This document shows positions 26,147 to 35,778 of a DNA stretch of 41,525 bases, piece by piece; the stretch's first letter is position 1; each line of letters starts with the position of its first letter. The notes under the pieces were generated by a model. It did not search any database. It was given only the letters and a program-made list of their open reading frames with translations, and was not told the origin of the DNA. A program made the translations under genes and the position numbers. Source of the stretch: Actinomycetota bacterium (lineage in GTDB: Bacteria > Actinomycetota > Actinomycetes > Actinomycetales > Kineosporiaceae); contig JAUPKJ010000264.1 of the NCBI GenBank assembly GCA_030837505.1, positions 1 through 41,525 of the forward strand. The letters run 5' to 3'.

Positions 26147-27631
26147 GGCCGTCTGCTCCGAGGTTTTCCGGTCGGGGGTCTTCCGGTCGGGGGTCTTCCG
26201 GACTGTGGGGCAGATCGGGTCCGGCACGGCCCACGACAGCAGCAGCAGGGCTCCGGCCAGCCAGAACTGGTTGTAGAAGGCCTGCTTGTTCACGAGGTTC
26301 GCGAGCAGCAGCATCAGGGAGCACCAGCGCAGGAACTGGGCGGGGCCGGGGTCCCGGCGTCGGACGGCCAGGCCGATCCCCACCAGACAACCGAGCACGA
26401 TCGCGCCGGTGAACCAGAACGGCGGTTGCCACGACAGGTGTTTGACGGCAGCGATGTAGAGGGTGTCCGCGAACTTGATCGGCGGGAAATCGACCAGGTA
26501 CTGGACCGTGTCGTGCCAGAAGGCCGCGGGGTCCATCAGGAACCAGGGCAGGACCAGGGCCCCGGCACCTCCCGCGACGGCGGCGGCCGCCCGGGGACCC
26601 GCCCACCGCCATACCGCCAGCAGGGGCAGCAGGAGAGCCATGTGCTGTTTGGACGCCAGGGACAGGGCGAGGGGGACGAGGGCGAGCCGGCCGTGGCCCC
26701 CGAGGAGGGCTGCGAGGGCGAGGACCACGCAGGCGAGCAGGACCGGCTCTGTCCACGCCTGTTCGAGCTGGGTCGGGGTCCCGGGCAGGAGCAGCAGCAG
26801 CACGGCACAGGCCGCGGCCGCGTCCCGGAGGCGTGCCTGCACTGCGGGGTCTGCGGGGCCGGCGGCGTCGGTGGGCTCTGCGGGGTCGGTGGGCTCTGCG
26901 GGGTCTGTGGGGCCGGCGGATCCGCTCCCGTCGCTGTCCTCGGCCGGTCGGCCGGGGGCAGCGGCTCTCCGGCCCCGGGCCGCTAGAGTGGGCAGCAGGG
27001 CGATCACGACGGCGGTGAGGACGTTGATCGTCAGCAGGGTCCAGCGGACGTCCCCGGCCAACCAGCGTCCCGGGGCGAGCAGGACCGCCGTCCAGGGCAG
27101 GTAGGTGAAGGACCTCATGACGGTCCAGGAGGACGTCCACACCTGGGTGTAGGGGTTCTCGCCCGCCGCGAGGGCGTCGGCGGCACCTTGCAGGGTGTAC
27201 CAGACGTCGATGTGCGGCGTGGGGTCCTCGTGGATGAGCACGATCCCGCCGACGACGTGTCCGACGATTCCCAGGGCCAGGGCAGCAGGGCCCGCGTGGC
27301 GCCAGGGGGTGCAGAAGAGCAACGCGGCTCCGAGGGCCGCGGACGCGAAAAGCGCTCGCACCGTGTCGGCCGATCCCGCGTCGAGGTAGGTGAACGTCGG
27401 GACCCTCATGATGACGACGGCCGTGACGGCCAGGACGACGGCCGCTGCCCGGCGGGTGAGGTCCACCCGTCCGGTCCCTCGGCTCAACCACCAGACCAGC
27501 AGGATCGCCAGGAAGGTGTATCCGGCGACGATCCGGATCCGATAGAGGGGAACGCTGACGGTCGCCAGAAGGAATCCCCAGATCAACAACAGCGGGGGAA
27601 TTATACGTGCCGGAGGGAACCGCGTGGGCAT
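26036..27631 (-). CDS. GT87/DUF2029-type membrane glycosyltransferase
   Basis: This 531-residue protein has about ten to twelve hydrophobic helices and the GT87 features HIDVWYTLQGAADALAAGENPYTQ (catalytic Asp region) and LASKQHMALLLPLLA. Such enzymes use polyprenyl-phosphate-mannose to extend mannolipids, which fits the PimB'-like neighbour. An insertion of P-A-E-P-T-D units (18-bp DNA repeat at 26867-26902) falls in a loop. The hydrophilic tail has R-K-T-P-D units and overlaps the end of the mannosyltransferase gene by 111 bp on the opposite strand. TATGGT at 27638-27643 (minus strand) ends six bases before ATG 27631. Confidence 0.88.
   Translation of the reverse strand: MPTRFPPARIIPPLLLIWGFLLATVSVPLYRIRIVAGYTFLAILLVWWLSRGTGRVDLTRRAAAVVLAVTAVVIMRVPTFTYLDAGSADTVRALFASAALGAALLFCTPWRHAGPAALALGIVGHVVGGIVLIHEDPTPHIDVWYTLQGAADALAAGENPYTQVWTSSWTVMRSFTYLPWTAVLLAPGRWLAGDVRWTLLTINVLTAVVIALLPTLAARGRRAAAPGRPAEDSDGSGSAGPTDPAEPTDPAEPTDAAGPADPAVQARLRDAAAACAVLLLLLPGTPTQLEQAWTEPVLLACVVLALAALLGGHGRLALVPLALSLASKQHMALLLPLLAVWRWAGPRAAAAVAGGAGALVLPWFLMDPAAFWHDTVQYLVDFPPIKFADTLYIAAVKHLSWQPPFWFTGAIVLGCLVGIGLAVRRRDPGPAQFLRWCSLMLLLANLVNKQAFYNQFWLAGALLLLSWAVPDPICPTVRKTPDRKTPDRKTSEQTASEQGVAGQQTAQSEGQLVPAPPLTDPGPPPPAERAS
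26867..26902 (-). repeat. 18-bp coding repeat in the GT87-like gene
   Basis: GTCGGTGGGCTCTGCGGG (plus strand) occurs twice exactly, with partial copies on either side; it encodes P-A-E-P-T-D. Confidence 0.85.
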
Positions 27632-28487
27632 TCGGACACCATAAGGGTCCGACGCCTGTTCCGGTGCATTCCCGGAAGGTTCTCCCGGCGCAAAGGGCTG
27701 TGAATTCCTTTTCGGGTCGGATGCCGGGAACCGTCATGATGCGGATGTTTGGTCCGATCATGGGGCTGAATATGTCATTGCATTTGCTGTCATGTCGTTC
27801 TCGGCACTGATTGTGCCCGTTGGGGGTGCTTGGTCCCCCCTCTCCGGTGAGAGCTTGTGTGAGCAGGGGCGATTCGCCGCAACCGCGTGGGGACGCCTTC
27901 GGCGCGGAAACTCGTGCCGGAACGGAACGGGTGCGCGGGATCGGCGGAACGGGTGCGCGGGATCGGATTGCCTGCGAGGCTGTGCCGGACTGCTGCCGGA
28001 TTGCCCGCGACGCCGTGCCGGACTGAGACAGGACAGGAGTCGGAGACGGGGACGGGATGTCCTGGAAAAAGCGGATCCGTGAACGGGGCGGCAGGGGTCC
28101 GGAGTATTCTTCGTGCGGCGGAACGAGAACTCGATCCGGCTTGTTTCAGGAGGGGCCGGGCGAGGGCTGGACGAAGGTCGGCCCTACGTGTTCGCCCGGG
28201 GCCTGCGAGCGGTGGAACACCGGAACAACAAGAATCCCGGAACAGGCGATCGATCGCCGGGACAACCCGCTTCCGGGCGGCCGGACTTCAGGACGCCGGA
28301 CTTCGGGCGGCCGAACCCCGAGTGGCCGAACCCCGAGTGACCGAACCCCGGCAGCGCGCGTTCTGCGGGCACTACCGGGGCTGGATCGGGTGCGTCCTGG
28401 GCGGTCCGGCCGGGGAAGGCCGTGACCTGTGGGGGACAGCGGGAGGGGCTGGGGGTGGAGGGGGGCTGGGAGGGAGGGGTGCTGTCG
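27632..28487. other. Gene-free region between the GT87-like and Flp genes
   Basis: This 856-bp stretch has patches of lower GC content at 27690-27800 and several repeats: GGAACGGGTGCGCGGGATCGG-like duplications near 27925-27965, TGTGCCGGACTGC-type near 27980-28025, and 15-bp units at 28280-28354. Short frames cross it (for example 28057-28425 and 28113-28340), but none has recognisable composition or motifs. Confidence 0.4.
28280..28354. repeat. Five 15-bp tandem units
   Basis: Five successive 15-bp units vary from GCCGGACTTCAGGAC to GCCGAACCCCGAGTG; the third and fourth are identical. They lie 134 bp past the 3' end of the Flp gene. Confidence 0.8.
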
Positions 28488-28688
28488 TCAGCACCGGGTG
28501 TTCTGGGTGGGCACGCAGGTCGAGGTCTTGTCGAGGGTGTCTTGGACGAGGCCCCCGAGGCCGAAGACGATCCCGACGATCACGGCGGCTATGGCCGCGA
28601 CCATCAGGCCGTATTCGACGGCGGAGGCTCCACGGCCCTCGGCTTGATACTCGGTGTGGCGCCGCGCCGTGCGGAAATGGGCGAGCAT
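28488..28688 (-). CDS. Flp/Fap-type IVb pilin
   Basis: This 66-residue prepilin has a short leader ending in a glycine (AEGRG), then ASAVEYGLMVAAIAAVIVGIVFGLGGLVQ, with the diagnostic Glu-Tyr and hydrophobic helix of Flp pilins. It ends in a short Cys-containing tail (TSTCVPTQNTRC). It would be processed by TadV/CpaA and assembled by the Tad machine. ATG 28688 has GGAAAGGA seven bases upstream. Apart from the fragment at 35779, no tad genes are in the window. Confidence 0.9.
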   Translation of the reverse strand: MLAHFRTARRHTEYQAEGRGASAVEYGLMVAAIAAVIVGIVFGLGGLVQDTLDKTSTCVPTQNTRC

Positions 28689-29312
28689 CAGGCGGTCCTT
28701 TCACGTTCCACATGGTTCGCGCAGGCGATCTCCTGCCGCGGTGATCGGACGGATCCCCTCCGTTCGGTCTCCTCGTGCCAAGAAGCCTGGCAGGTGTTCA
28801 CGGTACGTGTCGATGTCCCCGGAGAGGATCGGACGAACGGCCGATGCGGGTAGGACCGCGGTGGATCCTGTTACGGAGGAGTGATCGTAATCGGCTTCAA
28901 AGGGTTCTTGAAGAATCACTCCGGGTAATTGCTCGGTGGTGGTTGATCTCGCGTCGGCTCGTGATTCTGGGGGAGATGAATCGTGAAGGACACGTCTTGC
29001 GGATGGGATCGTCATCCGGTGAGGGAACTCGGCGATTCCTTCGGTCGGCATAGGGCGTGGTACGGGACAGCCGGACAGCTGCTCCGGCCGACCCCCGGAC
29101 AGCAGGAGCATTCGTCATCCCTGTCGCGGGGGCTCTGTCGCATCCCGGCTCCGCTCACACAGAGTGTCAGTTGTGCCGAGGCGCCAGGTGCGCAGAGCGC
29201 GGCCGGACCGGGAAGGACCGGCGTCGACGAGGCTCGCCGCACGGCCCGGGCAATGATCGGGCAGACAGCGGCCGGGCAGACAGCGGCCGGGCAGGGACGG
29301 GGCCGGTGGGCC
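28689..29312 (-). promoter_or_regulatory. Upstream region of the Flp gene with nested inverted repeat
   Basis: This 624-bp gap carries a nested structure: GGAGTGAT at 28878-28885 pairs with 28915-28922, and inside it CTTCAA at 28895-28900 pairs with 28908-28913. The flanks are AT-rich for this genome. Three GGGCAGACAGCGGCC-type 15-bp units lie at 29259-29300. No gene is supported. Confidence 0.45.
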
Positions 29313-29969
29313 TCAGGGCCGACCGGCCTCGGGGACCAGGCCGAGGCGGACCGCCGCCATGACGGCCTGGGCGCGGTTGCCGGCCCCCACCTTTTCGTAG
29401 ATGTTGGCCACATGGGTCTTGGCCGTGGACTCGCTGATGAAGAGCCGCCGTGCGATCTGGGCGATGGCCAGGCCGTCCACGAGCAGCTCCAGCACCTCTC
29501 GCTCCCGCGGTGAGAGTTTCGGGCCGGCGGGGGCATGCATGCGTCGCTGCATGGCCTCGCCCAGGTCCCGTGCGGTGAAGGCCCGCGGGTTGACGGCGGC
29601 GTGTCGCGCAGCGGCGATGACCTCCTCGGCGGGGGAGTCCTTGCCGACGAAGGCCGAGGCTCCGGCGTCCAGCGCGGCGAACAGTTTCTCGTCCCCGGCG
29701 TACATGGTCAGGACCACGATCCCCAGGTCCGGCCTGTGGGTGCGCGCCCGTTGCGTGAGGGCGATCCCGTCGCCGTCGGGAAGACTTATGTCGGTCACCA
29801 GAACCCGTGGGCTGTATCTCTCAAGGGATTCCAGGGCGCCTTGGTAGGTCCCTGCTTCTCCGACGACCTCCAGCTCACCGGCCCGGTCGAAGGCTCGTCG
29901 GAGCCCCTCCCGGATCAACTGATGGTCGTCCACAAGCAGCACCGAGATCCGCTGTCCGTCCCCCGCCAC
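29313..29969 (-). CDS. NarL/LuxR-type response regulator
   Basis: This 218-residue regulator starts at GTG 29969, six bases after a perfect AGGAGGT. The receiver has Asp14/Asp15 (LLVDDHQL), phosphoacceptor Asp60 (VLVTDISLPDGDG), and the conserved Lys in FVGKDSPAEE. The C-terminal LuxR helix-turn-helix is LSPREREVLELLVDGLAIAQIARRLFISESTAKTHVANIYEKV. It is surely the partner of the HisKA_3 kinase ending at 30513 on the same strand. The pair flanks the pilin gene and may control it. Confidence 0.92.
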   Translation of the reverse strand: MAGDGQRISVLLVDDHQLIREGLRRAFDRAGELEVVGEAGTYQGALESLERYSPRVLVTDISLPDGDGIALTQRARTHRPDLGIVVLTMYAGDEKLFAALDAGASAFVGKDSPAEEVIAAARHAAVNPRAFTARDLGEAMQRRMHAPAGPKLSPREREVLELLVDGLAIAQIARRLFISESTAKTHVANIYEKVGAGNRAQAVMAAVRLGLVPEAGRP

Positions 29970-30512
29970 GGGGTCACCTCCTGCGCTTGTGAACGTCGCA
30001 CATCCCTGCCGGATCCACGACGCGTCTTTCGCCCGAATGCTGTCCGCCACCGACGAACTCCGCCTCACGGATCCCCTGGCGGCAGAGCCGAACCACGACC
30101 CCGCCGAACCACGACACCGCTGAACCATGGCAGAGCTGAACCACAGCAGAGTTGAACCACGACACCGCTGAACCACGACACCGGTCCGCCGTCGGGCATG
30201 CTCGGGTGCTTCTGATGCGAGTCTGCCACGGTTGCGTGACGGCCGGTAGCGGTTAGGGCACCTACTGCCGCGTACACGGGGTTCACCGATGCCGTGTCCC
30301 ATCTGTTGGGACAGCAGGGGGTTTCCCTGCGGTGCCGTGAACGGTCCCCCAGGCCGACGAACTCATGGCGAGCCGTCCCGGGCAGTCCCCGAGACATGAT
30401 CTTAGAGGGTCCGCCCGCCGGTACTTTCGATCAGGGAGCCGCCGCCCGGTCGTCGCGAGCCGAAGCTCCCCTCCGGAGCCTTCGCGGCCCCGGACCGGGC
30501 CCGTCGGTGCTT
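29970..30512. other. Intergenic region with 16-bp tandem array
   Basis: This 543-bp gap between kinase and regulator contains the array at 30087-30182. It also has a 7-bp hairpin (TGTCCCA at 30295-30301 with 30307-30313) and further GC-rich inverted repeats near 30460. No gene is supported. Confidence 0.5.
30087..30182. repeat. Six 16-bp tandem repeats
   Basis: Six contiguous 16-bp units of the form GCTGAACCACGACACC span 30087-30182 without gaps, differing at a few bases each. They lie 118 bp upstream of the response-regulator start. Confidence 0.9.
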
Positions 30513-32093
30513 TCAAGGCGTCGAGCAGGCCGTCCTGTTGGGATCCAGCAGGATCTCGACGGTCGTACCACGGCCGCCCTTGCCCGGGCCGACCTGGAGA
30601 GCTGCGCCGATCCTGCTCGCACGCTCCCGCATACCGGTGATGCCCATGCTGTCCACACGGTTCGGGCCCAGACCGCGGCCGTCGTCCGACACCACGACCT
30701 GGGCCGTCGGCGGCGAGACCGTCACCGTCAACCACAGGTTCTCCGCGTGGGCGTGTCGCCGCACGTTGGTGACGGCCTCCTGCACTATCCGCAGGATCTC
30801 GACCTCCGTGGCCCGCGGGAGCCGGTTGGGCGATTCCTCGAGTGACAAATGCACCCTCAGCCCCGCGCGGGGGGCCACCCTCTGCACGTAGTCGCCGAGA
30901 GCCCCTCCCAGGCCGATCTTCTCGTCGACCCCGGCCCTCAGATCGAAAATGCTCAGCCGCAGCTCCCCGACCATGTCGCCCAGCTGGTCCCGCAGGGCCT
31001 TCAACCGCGCGGCCACCTCGGTGTCGGCGTCCCGGGCGATGTCGTCGAGCAGATAGCCGACCGAGGCCAGGTCCTGCGCTATGCCGTCATGGATCTCCCT
31101 GGCCATCCTCATGCGCTCGTCGACCGTGGCCAGCTGCCGGACGTCGTCGAAGAGCAGGGCGGAGGCCAACCGCGCCCCGGCCCGGGAGAGGACCTTGCGG
31201 GCCTCGGTGACCTGGGTGTCGTCGAGGGGGCCCGAACCCTGCAGGACGACGACCGCGACCACTCGCTCTCCCATGAGCACCGGCAGTGCCACGACCGTGG
31301 AGCGCGCGTCGGACCGTTTGGTCATGTCGGCGACCAGCCAGGCGTCGAGGACGACGGCCTCGGCGAGTTTTCCGGGCTGCTCCCCCAACAGCGGTACGAA
31401 ACGACCTCCCGGGGAACGGACGAGGACCGTGGTTCGCGATCCGTCCACGATCGAGTCCACCTCCTCGACCAGGGCCGCGGCGAGAGTCGTCGGATCCAGG
31501 CCGAGGCTCAGCTGACGGGCCACCACGTGCAGCTCCGACAGCAGCCGGTGGGCGTCGGCGTACGCGGGCTCGGCAGCGGGCCGCCCCGCGCGGGTCACGC
31601 GTCGCGCCCAGGCCGCGACGAGTCCCACGGCCGCCAGCAGCGGCATCCACAGGCCGACCATGGTGGTGGGCCCGTTCCCGACGCGGGCCCCCGTCGAGGT
31701 CTGGAACGCGGCGACCGACAGGACGGCGGCCGCCGTCCCCGTCGTGGTCAGCGCGGCCCTGGGACCGACGGTGAAACCCGCGACCGTCACGGGGACCAGC
31801 AGATAGGGCAGGAACAGGTCGGACTGCCCCTGCAGGGAGCCGATGATCAGAGCAGCTCCGAACGACTCCGCCACGGGGGACAATGCCGCGGGGACGCTGG
31901 CGGGCAGGGGCAAGGACGCCAGGGCAGCGACCATGAGCAGCAACAGCGCCGGTACCACCGCCACACTCGGGCCGAAAGCCGGCACGCTCGCTGTGAGCAG
32001 GGACGAGATGAGCAACAGGGACGCACGGGCCAGGAGGGCCGTGTACTGGTGCTCCCAACGGCGCAAGGGTCTCACCGACCCAATCTGCCACAC
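30513..32093 (-). CDS. HisKA_3 sensor histidine kinase with GAF domain
   Basis: This 526-residue kinase has a MASE1-like hydrophobic region of about five to six helices (residues 18-165), a GAF-like sensor (about 185-315), and the HisKA_3 dimerisation segment with His335 in MRMAREIHDGIAQDLASVG. The ATPase follows: EVEILRIVQEAVTNVRRHAHA (N box), VVSDDGRGLG, and GITGMRERASRIGAAL. NarL-type kinases of this form phosphorylate LuxR-type regulators such as the one ending at 29313. GTG 32093 has only a weak GGGG upstream; GTG at residue 7 is an alternative. Confidence 0.9.
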   Translation of the reverse strand: MWQIGSVRPLRRWEHQYTALLARASLLLISSLLTASVPAFGPSVAVVPALLLLMVAALASLPLPASVPAALSPVAESFGAALIIGSLQGQSDLFLPYLLVPVTVAGFTVGPRAALTTTGTAAAVLSVAAFQTSTGARVGNGPTTMVGLWMPLLAAVGLVAAWARRVTRAGRPAAEPAYADAHRLLSELHVVARQLSLGLDPTTLAAALVEEVDSIVDGSRTTVLVRSPGGRFVPLLGEQPGKLAEAVVLDAWLVADMTKRSDARSTVVALPVLMGERVVAVVVLQGSGPLDDTQVTEARKVLSRAGARLASALLFDDVRQLATVDERMRMAREIHDGIAQDLASVGYLLDDIARDADTEVAARLKALRDQLGDMVGELRLSIFDLRAGVDEKIGLGGALGDYVQRVAPRAGLRVHLSLEESPNRLPRATEVEILRIVQEAVTNVRRHAHAENLWLTVTVSPPTAQVVVSDDGRGLGPNRVDSMGITGMRERASRIGAALQVGPGKGGRGTTVEILLDPNRTACSTP

Positions 32094-32216
32094 GGCACAG
32101 CCCCGACGCCTCCCCCCTGCCGCATCGGTGTCCCCGGAGGTTTCCCCGGGGCGGAGCCCACCGGTTCCCCGGGGCGGAACCCATCGCCTCGGGGGAGAGC
32201 CCGCCGGATCACCCGC

Positions 32217-35200
32217 TCAGCTGTTTCCGGAACCGTCCTGGAACGTGGAGAGTTTGCGTGCGAGGTCCCGTACGTCCATGGCGGTTCGGAACAGCGAGGT
32301 GGCTTCCTCGATCGCCGCGGCCACGGTCCGCACGTCGCTCTCCTCGAACGACGGCGCATCGTGTCCGCGGGCGAGCAGCGCCACGGCGTGGACCGTCGGG
32401 AACGGCACGGCCATCAACCGGTGCCAAGTGGACAGCGGCGCATTGGCCAGACGGCGCCGCACCTGGTCGGTGTCGGCCAGCAGGACGGGCCGACCCTGCG
32501 CGACCGCCTCTGTCACGAGCCAGTGCCCGGACTCCAGGGGCATCCGGCGTTCGGCCGGGCGCAACCCGACCCCGCCGTCGACCCGCCAGACCCCGTTGTC
32601 CGGGACCAGAACGGCCACGGCCTCTGCCTCTGCCCGGTCCCGCAGCTCCTCTGCGAGCACTTGCGCGGCGTCCCGGACCCCGAAGAGATCGGGCACATGC
32701 TCGAGCAGCTCACGGACGAGCGTGGGGAGGTGATCCTCGGCGGCGGTGTCGGCAGCAGCGGCGGCGGCTGTGTCGGCTGTGTCGGCGGTCCGGTTCTCGG
32801 CCCCGGGGGACTGCTGCGCCGCGTCGTGCGCGCTGCCGAGGTCCCGGTCGGTGTGCCCGGAGTCGGTGTGCCCGGAGTCGGAAACAGTGCTGTGCGGTGC
32901 CGCGGCGTCAGGACCGGCCGTTTTCGGACCGGCCAGGTCCGGAGGCGTCGTGTCGGGGAACGGCGCGGCGTCGGGGAACGGCGTCGTGTCGGGGAACGTG
33001 ACCTGTCCGGGGGGACGATCGAGGGCGTCCGCCGCATCGGGGATGTTCCCGGACCCGGCTGACGGGAGGCGGTCGACGGGCCCGCCGAAGGGGTCGAAAG
33101 CGATGGCGGGCAGGGAAATCGCCTCGGTCACCGGCTCGTCGGCCGTCGGTCCGGCCGTCGGCCCGGTGGTCGGTTGCGGCCCCGGAACGCCGGGAACGCC
33201 CGGGCCGCTCCCGGCCGGGGACCTCGCGTCGCCCGAGGACTGCGGGCTCTCGCCGTCGAATTGCCCGACCCGTTCGTGCAGCGCCTTCCGGCGGGCGATC
33301 GCGATCGCAGGGTCCTCGGGGGGGACGTCGGGTCCATTCCGAGGGGACGGTCCCCGAGACATCCCGAGGCCCTGTGCGAGGCCCTGCGTGAGGCCCTGTG
33401 CGGCGGACGCCGTTTCCTCGGCGGAAGAACCGGGCGAGGACGATGAGCGCTCCTCGAACTGCTGGGGTTGTTCCTCGTGCTGGTCGGCCGGTCGCAGGGC
33501 CGGTTCGAAGAGGCTGGGCTCCGCCGCCGCCGCAGGGGTGGGAGAGCCGAAGGACCACGAGGGAGCTCCCGACGCCGGGGCAGTCGAGGGATCGGTGGGA
33601 CGCGGGGGCAGCTCGGAGGAATCCTGCGACTCGACCGGGCCCAGACCCCGCGTGGAGGCGGGACGGGTGTCGATGAAGACCGGTTGCTCCGAGGAAGCGG
33701 GCTCCGGGTCCTGCGGGACCTCCGGGACCTGCGGGATCTGTGGAATCTGCGGTGAAGCTGCCGGCGATGGGCGGGCCTCGGGGCCCGGGATCTGCCCGGG
33801 AGGAGGAATCTTCCGGCGAGGCAGGGGAGGAAGGTCGTCGTCCGGGAAAGCGGTGGGCTCCGGGGAGGGCGCGGATTCCGGGGAGGGCGCGCCGGCCGGT
33901 GGAAGAGAGGCCGAGGGAAGGAGCACCGATGGCACGGGGGAACCGTCGTCGCGACTCTCGGACGAATCCCAACCGGAGGTCCGGGAGGCTTGCGGCGCTG
34001 CCGGGGCGGTCCGTTCGGGGAACGGGTCTGTTCGCCCGGGGAACGGGCCGGGCTGTCCGGGGAAACCGTCCGTGCCCGCGGGCTGCGGGGCCCTGGCCTC
34101 GCCAGAGAGGTCCAGGGCGTTCCCCTGCCCGGGCAGGGGAAACGACGTCCCCTGCAGAGGGATGCCGGACGGCTGCGTGTCGTTCGACGACCCTGCCACC
34201 TCCGCGGACCCTGTGCCCCCCGAGACCTCGGTGGGGATCTGGCCTGCGGTCGGGGCCGATCCGGCGCCCTGTCCGGGCCCGGGGACGAAGCGTCCGTCGG
34301 CCCCCTCGATCAACAGCGGCAGGACGACCGTCGGGGCCTCCGCCGGGGGGATCCGGGCCGCCTGGGGCGCGACCCCAGGGGCGGCAGACCGGAAGTCGTC
34401 CGGCGCGGGCTGCGCGGGTTGCACAGGCGATGCGGGTTGCACGGGCTGTCTCGGCTGCAAGGGCGGTGCGGGCGGTGCGGGCGGAACGAGTGCGGCCTGC
34501 TGCTCCTGCGCGGCGATGATTTCTTCGGGGGAGGGGATCCACCAGTCGAAGTCCTCCCCGCCCGGACCGTAGGGGGCTCTCGGCCTGGCCAGGGACGCCG
34601 TGATCACAGGTCCGTGCGCAGCAGACGCCGAACCCTGTTTCCCGAGGGGGCTCTGCCCGGCGGAGGGCTCGTGTTCCCCGGCCGTCGGACGCGTCGGCAG
34701 CGGGCGCAGCGGCAGGGGTGGGACGGCCTCTGCGCCCCCGTTGCGTGCGTGCCGCGCCTCGGCGGGGAAATCGGGAGGGCCCTGGGTCGGCGCGGCGGCG
34801 TCGGCCTCGTGCTCGTCCTTGCGGGAACGCCGCCACGGGCGGAAACGGTGCCCCTGCTCGGAATCGGAGGGGTGCTCCTGCCGGTCCTGATCGGGGGGCT
34901 GACCCGAGGGGTCCGCCCCGCGGCCGGTGGACACGAAATCCCCGGGCCAGGACGGCTGCTGCCCCGCGGCTCCCGGGCTGCCGAACGGGTGTGCGCCACC
35001 GGGAGGAACAGGCTGTTCCTCCCGCTCGGAGCCCTGGTCGCCCGCTGCGCGGTCGGGCAGCAACCTTCCCGAGGAAGTGCCGCTGATCAGCGATTCCAGG
35101 CGCAGGACGTCCGGGGTCGGCGGAGGGGAAGGGACACCGGGGGCACCCGGGCCCTGCCCCGGCTGCCCCGGCGCGTGCGGGGGCTGCCCCTGCGGGGGCT

Positions 35201-35777
35201 GCTCCGGGAGGGGGAACGACGGCGGTGACTGCGCGGCCTGGGCAGTCTGGGCGGCCTGGGCGGCCTGGGCGGCCTGGGCGGACAGGGCGGACAGGAAGGA
35301 GTCGGACGGGAAGGACTCCGGGGCACGCTGCCGCTCACCGGAGGTGGCGCGGTCGGCGAGCGCGACGACGGGGCCGTCCGGCACGGGCCCCGCGGGCGGG
35401 GCCCCCTGCGCCGAGCGCAGTGCGGTGTCCAGTCCGGAACCCGGGGAGCTGAGCCGTTCGATGCCGTCCAGGAGCGCTGCTCGCGTGATGGGCAGGGGCA
35501 CGACCACGACGTCCTCGCGGTCCAGGGCCATGAGGTCGGCCCATTCGGGCTGGTAGCCGGACACGACGAGGACCGGGGTCGTGCTGCCGCGGGCGCGCAG
35601 CCGTTCGAGAACGCCTGTCGCGACCGACGGGTCCCCGACGTCCAGGACCATCACGTCGATGCCGGGATCGGGGACCAGCTTCTCGACGTCGTCAGCGGGG
35701 TGTTCGCTGACTTCGTGCGCGTCGGCCAGGCGCAGTGCGAGCGCCATCGACCGGGAGACCACCAGCAGGCGTGCCAT
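32217..35777 (-). CDS. Receiver-like/disordered/GAF protein of 1186 residues
   Basis: Residues 1-115 (MARLLVVSRSMALALRLADAHEV...VMVLDVGDPS...VLVVSGYQPEW...VVVPLPITRAALLDGI) look like a degenerate receiver as found at the N-terminus of CpaE/TadZ-type proteins. Residues ~1010-1165 (LVRELLEHVPDLFGVRDAAQVLAEELRDRAEAEAVAVLVPDNGVW...) form a GAF-type domain with a helical end. The ~890 residues between are Pro/Gly/Ser/Gln-rich and surely disordered, with local repeats (A-Q-A units, P-D-T-T-P-F units). No P-loop or catalytic motif is seen. The ATG lies one base after the TadC fragment stop, so translation is coupled. Function unknown. Confidence 0.7.
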   Translation of the reverse strand: MARLLVVSRSMALALRLADAHEVSEHPADDVEKLVPDPGIDVMVLDVGDPSVATGVLERLRARGSTTPVLVVSGYQPEWADLMALDREDVVVVPLPITRAALLDGIERLSSPGSGLDTALRSAQGAPPAGPVPDGPVVALADRATSGERQRAPESFPSDSFLSALSAQAAQAAQAAQTAQAAQSPPSFPLPEQPPQGQPPHAPGQPGQGPGAPGVPSPPPTPDVLRLESLISGTSSGRLLPDRAAGDQGSEREEQPVPPGGAHPFGSPGAAGQQPSWPGDFVSTGRGADPSGQPPDQDRQEHPSDSEQGHRFRPWRRSRKDEHEADAAAPTQGPPDFPAEARHARNGGAEAVPPLPLRPLPTRPTAGEHEPSAGQSPLGKQGSASAAHGPVITASLARPRAPYGPGGEDFDWWIPSPEEIIAAQEQQAALVPPAPPAPPLQPRQPVQPASPVQPAQPAPDDFRSAAPGVAPQAARIPPAEAPTVVLPLLIEGADGRFVPGPGQGAGSAPTAGQIPTEVSGGTGSAEVAGSSNDTQPSGIPLQGTSFPLPGQGNALDLSGEARAPQPAGTDGFPGQPGPFPGRTDPFPERTAPAAPQASRTSGWDSSESRDDGSPVPSVLLPSASLPPAGAPSPESAPSPEPTAFPDDDLPPLPRRKIPPPGQIPGPEARPSPAASPQIPQIPQVPEVPQDPEPASSEQPVFIDTRPASTRGLGPVESQDSSELPPRPTDPSTAPASGAPSWSFGSPTPAAAAEPSLFEPALRPADQHEEQPQQFEERSSSSPGSSAEETASAAQGLTQGLAQGLGMSRGPSPRNGPDVPPEDPAIAIARRKALHERVGQFDGESPQSSGDARSPAGSGPGVPGVPGPQPTTGPTAGPTADEPVTEAISLPAIAFDPFGGPVDRLPSAGSGNIPDAADALDRPPGQVTFPDTTPFPDAAPFPDTTPPDLAGPKTAGPDAAAPHSTVSDSGHTDSGHTDRDLGSAHDAAQQSPGAENRTADTADTAAAAAADTAAEDHLPTLVRELLEHVPDLFGVRDAAQVLAEELRDRAEAEAVAVLVPDNGVWRVDGGVGLRPAERRMPLESGHWLVTEAVAQGRPVLLADTDQVRRRLANAPLSTWHRLMAVPFPTVHAVALLARGHDAPSFEESDVRTVAAAIEEATSLFRTAMDVRDLARKLSTFQDGSGNS

Positions 35778-35778
35778 G

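Noticed and set aside
28057-28425. Overlapping short plus-strand frames (28057-28425, 28113-28340)
   Set aside because: Their products are dominated by the 15-bp repeat and show no motif; no ribosome binding site supports either.
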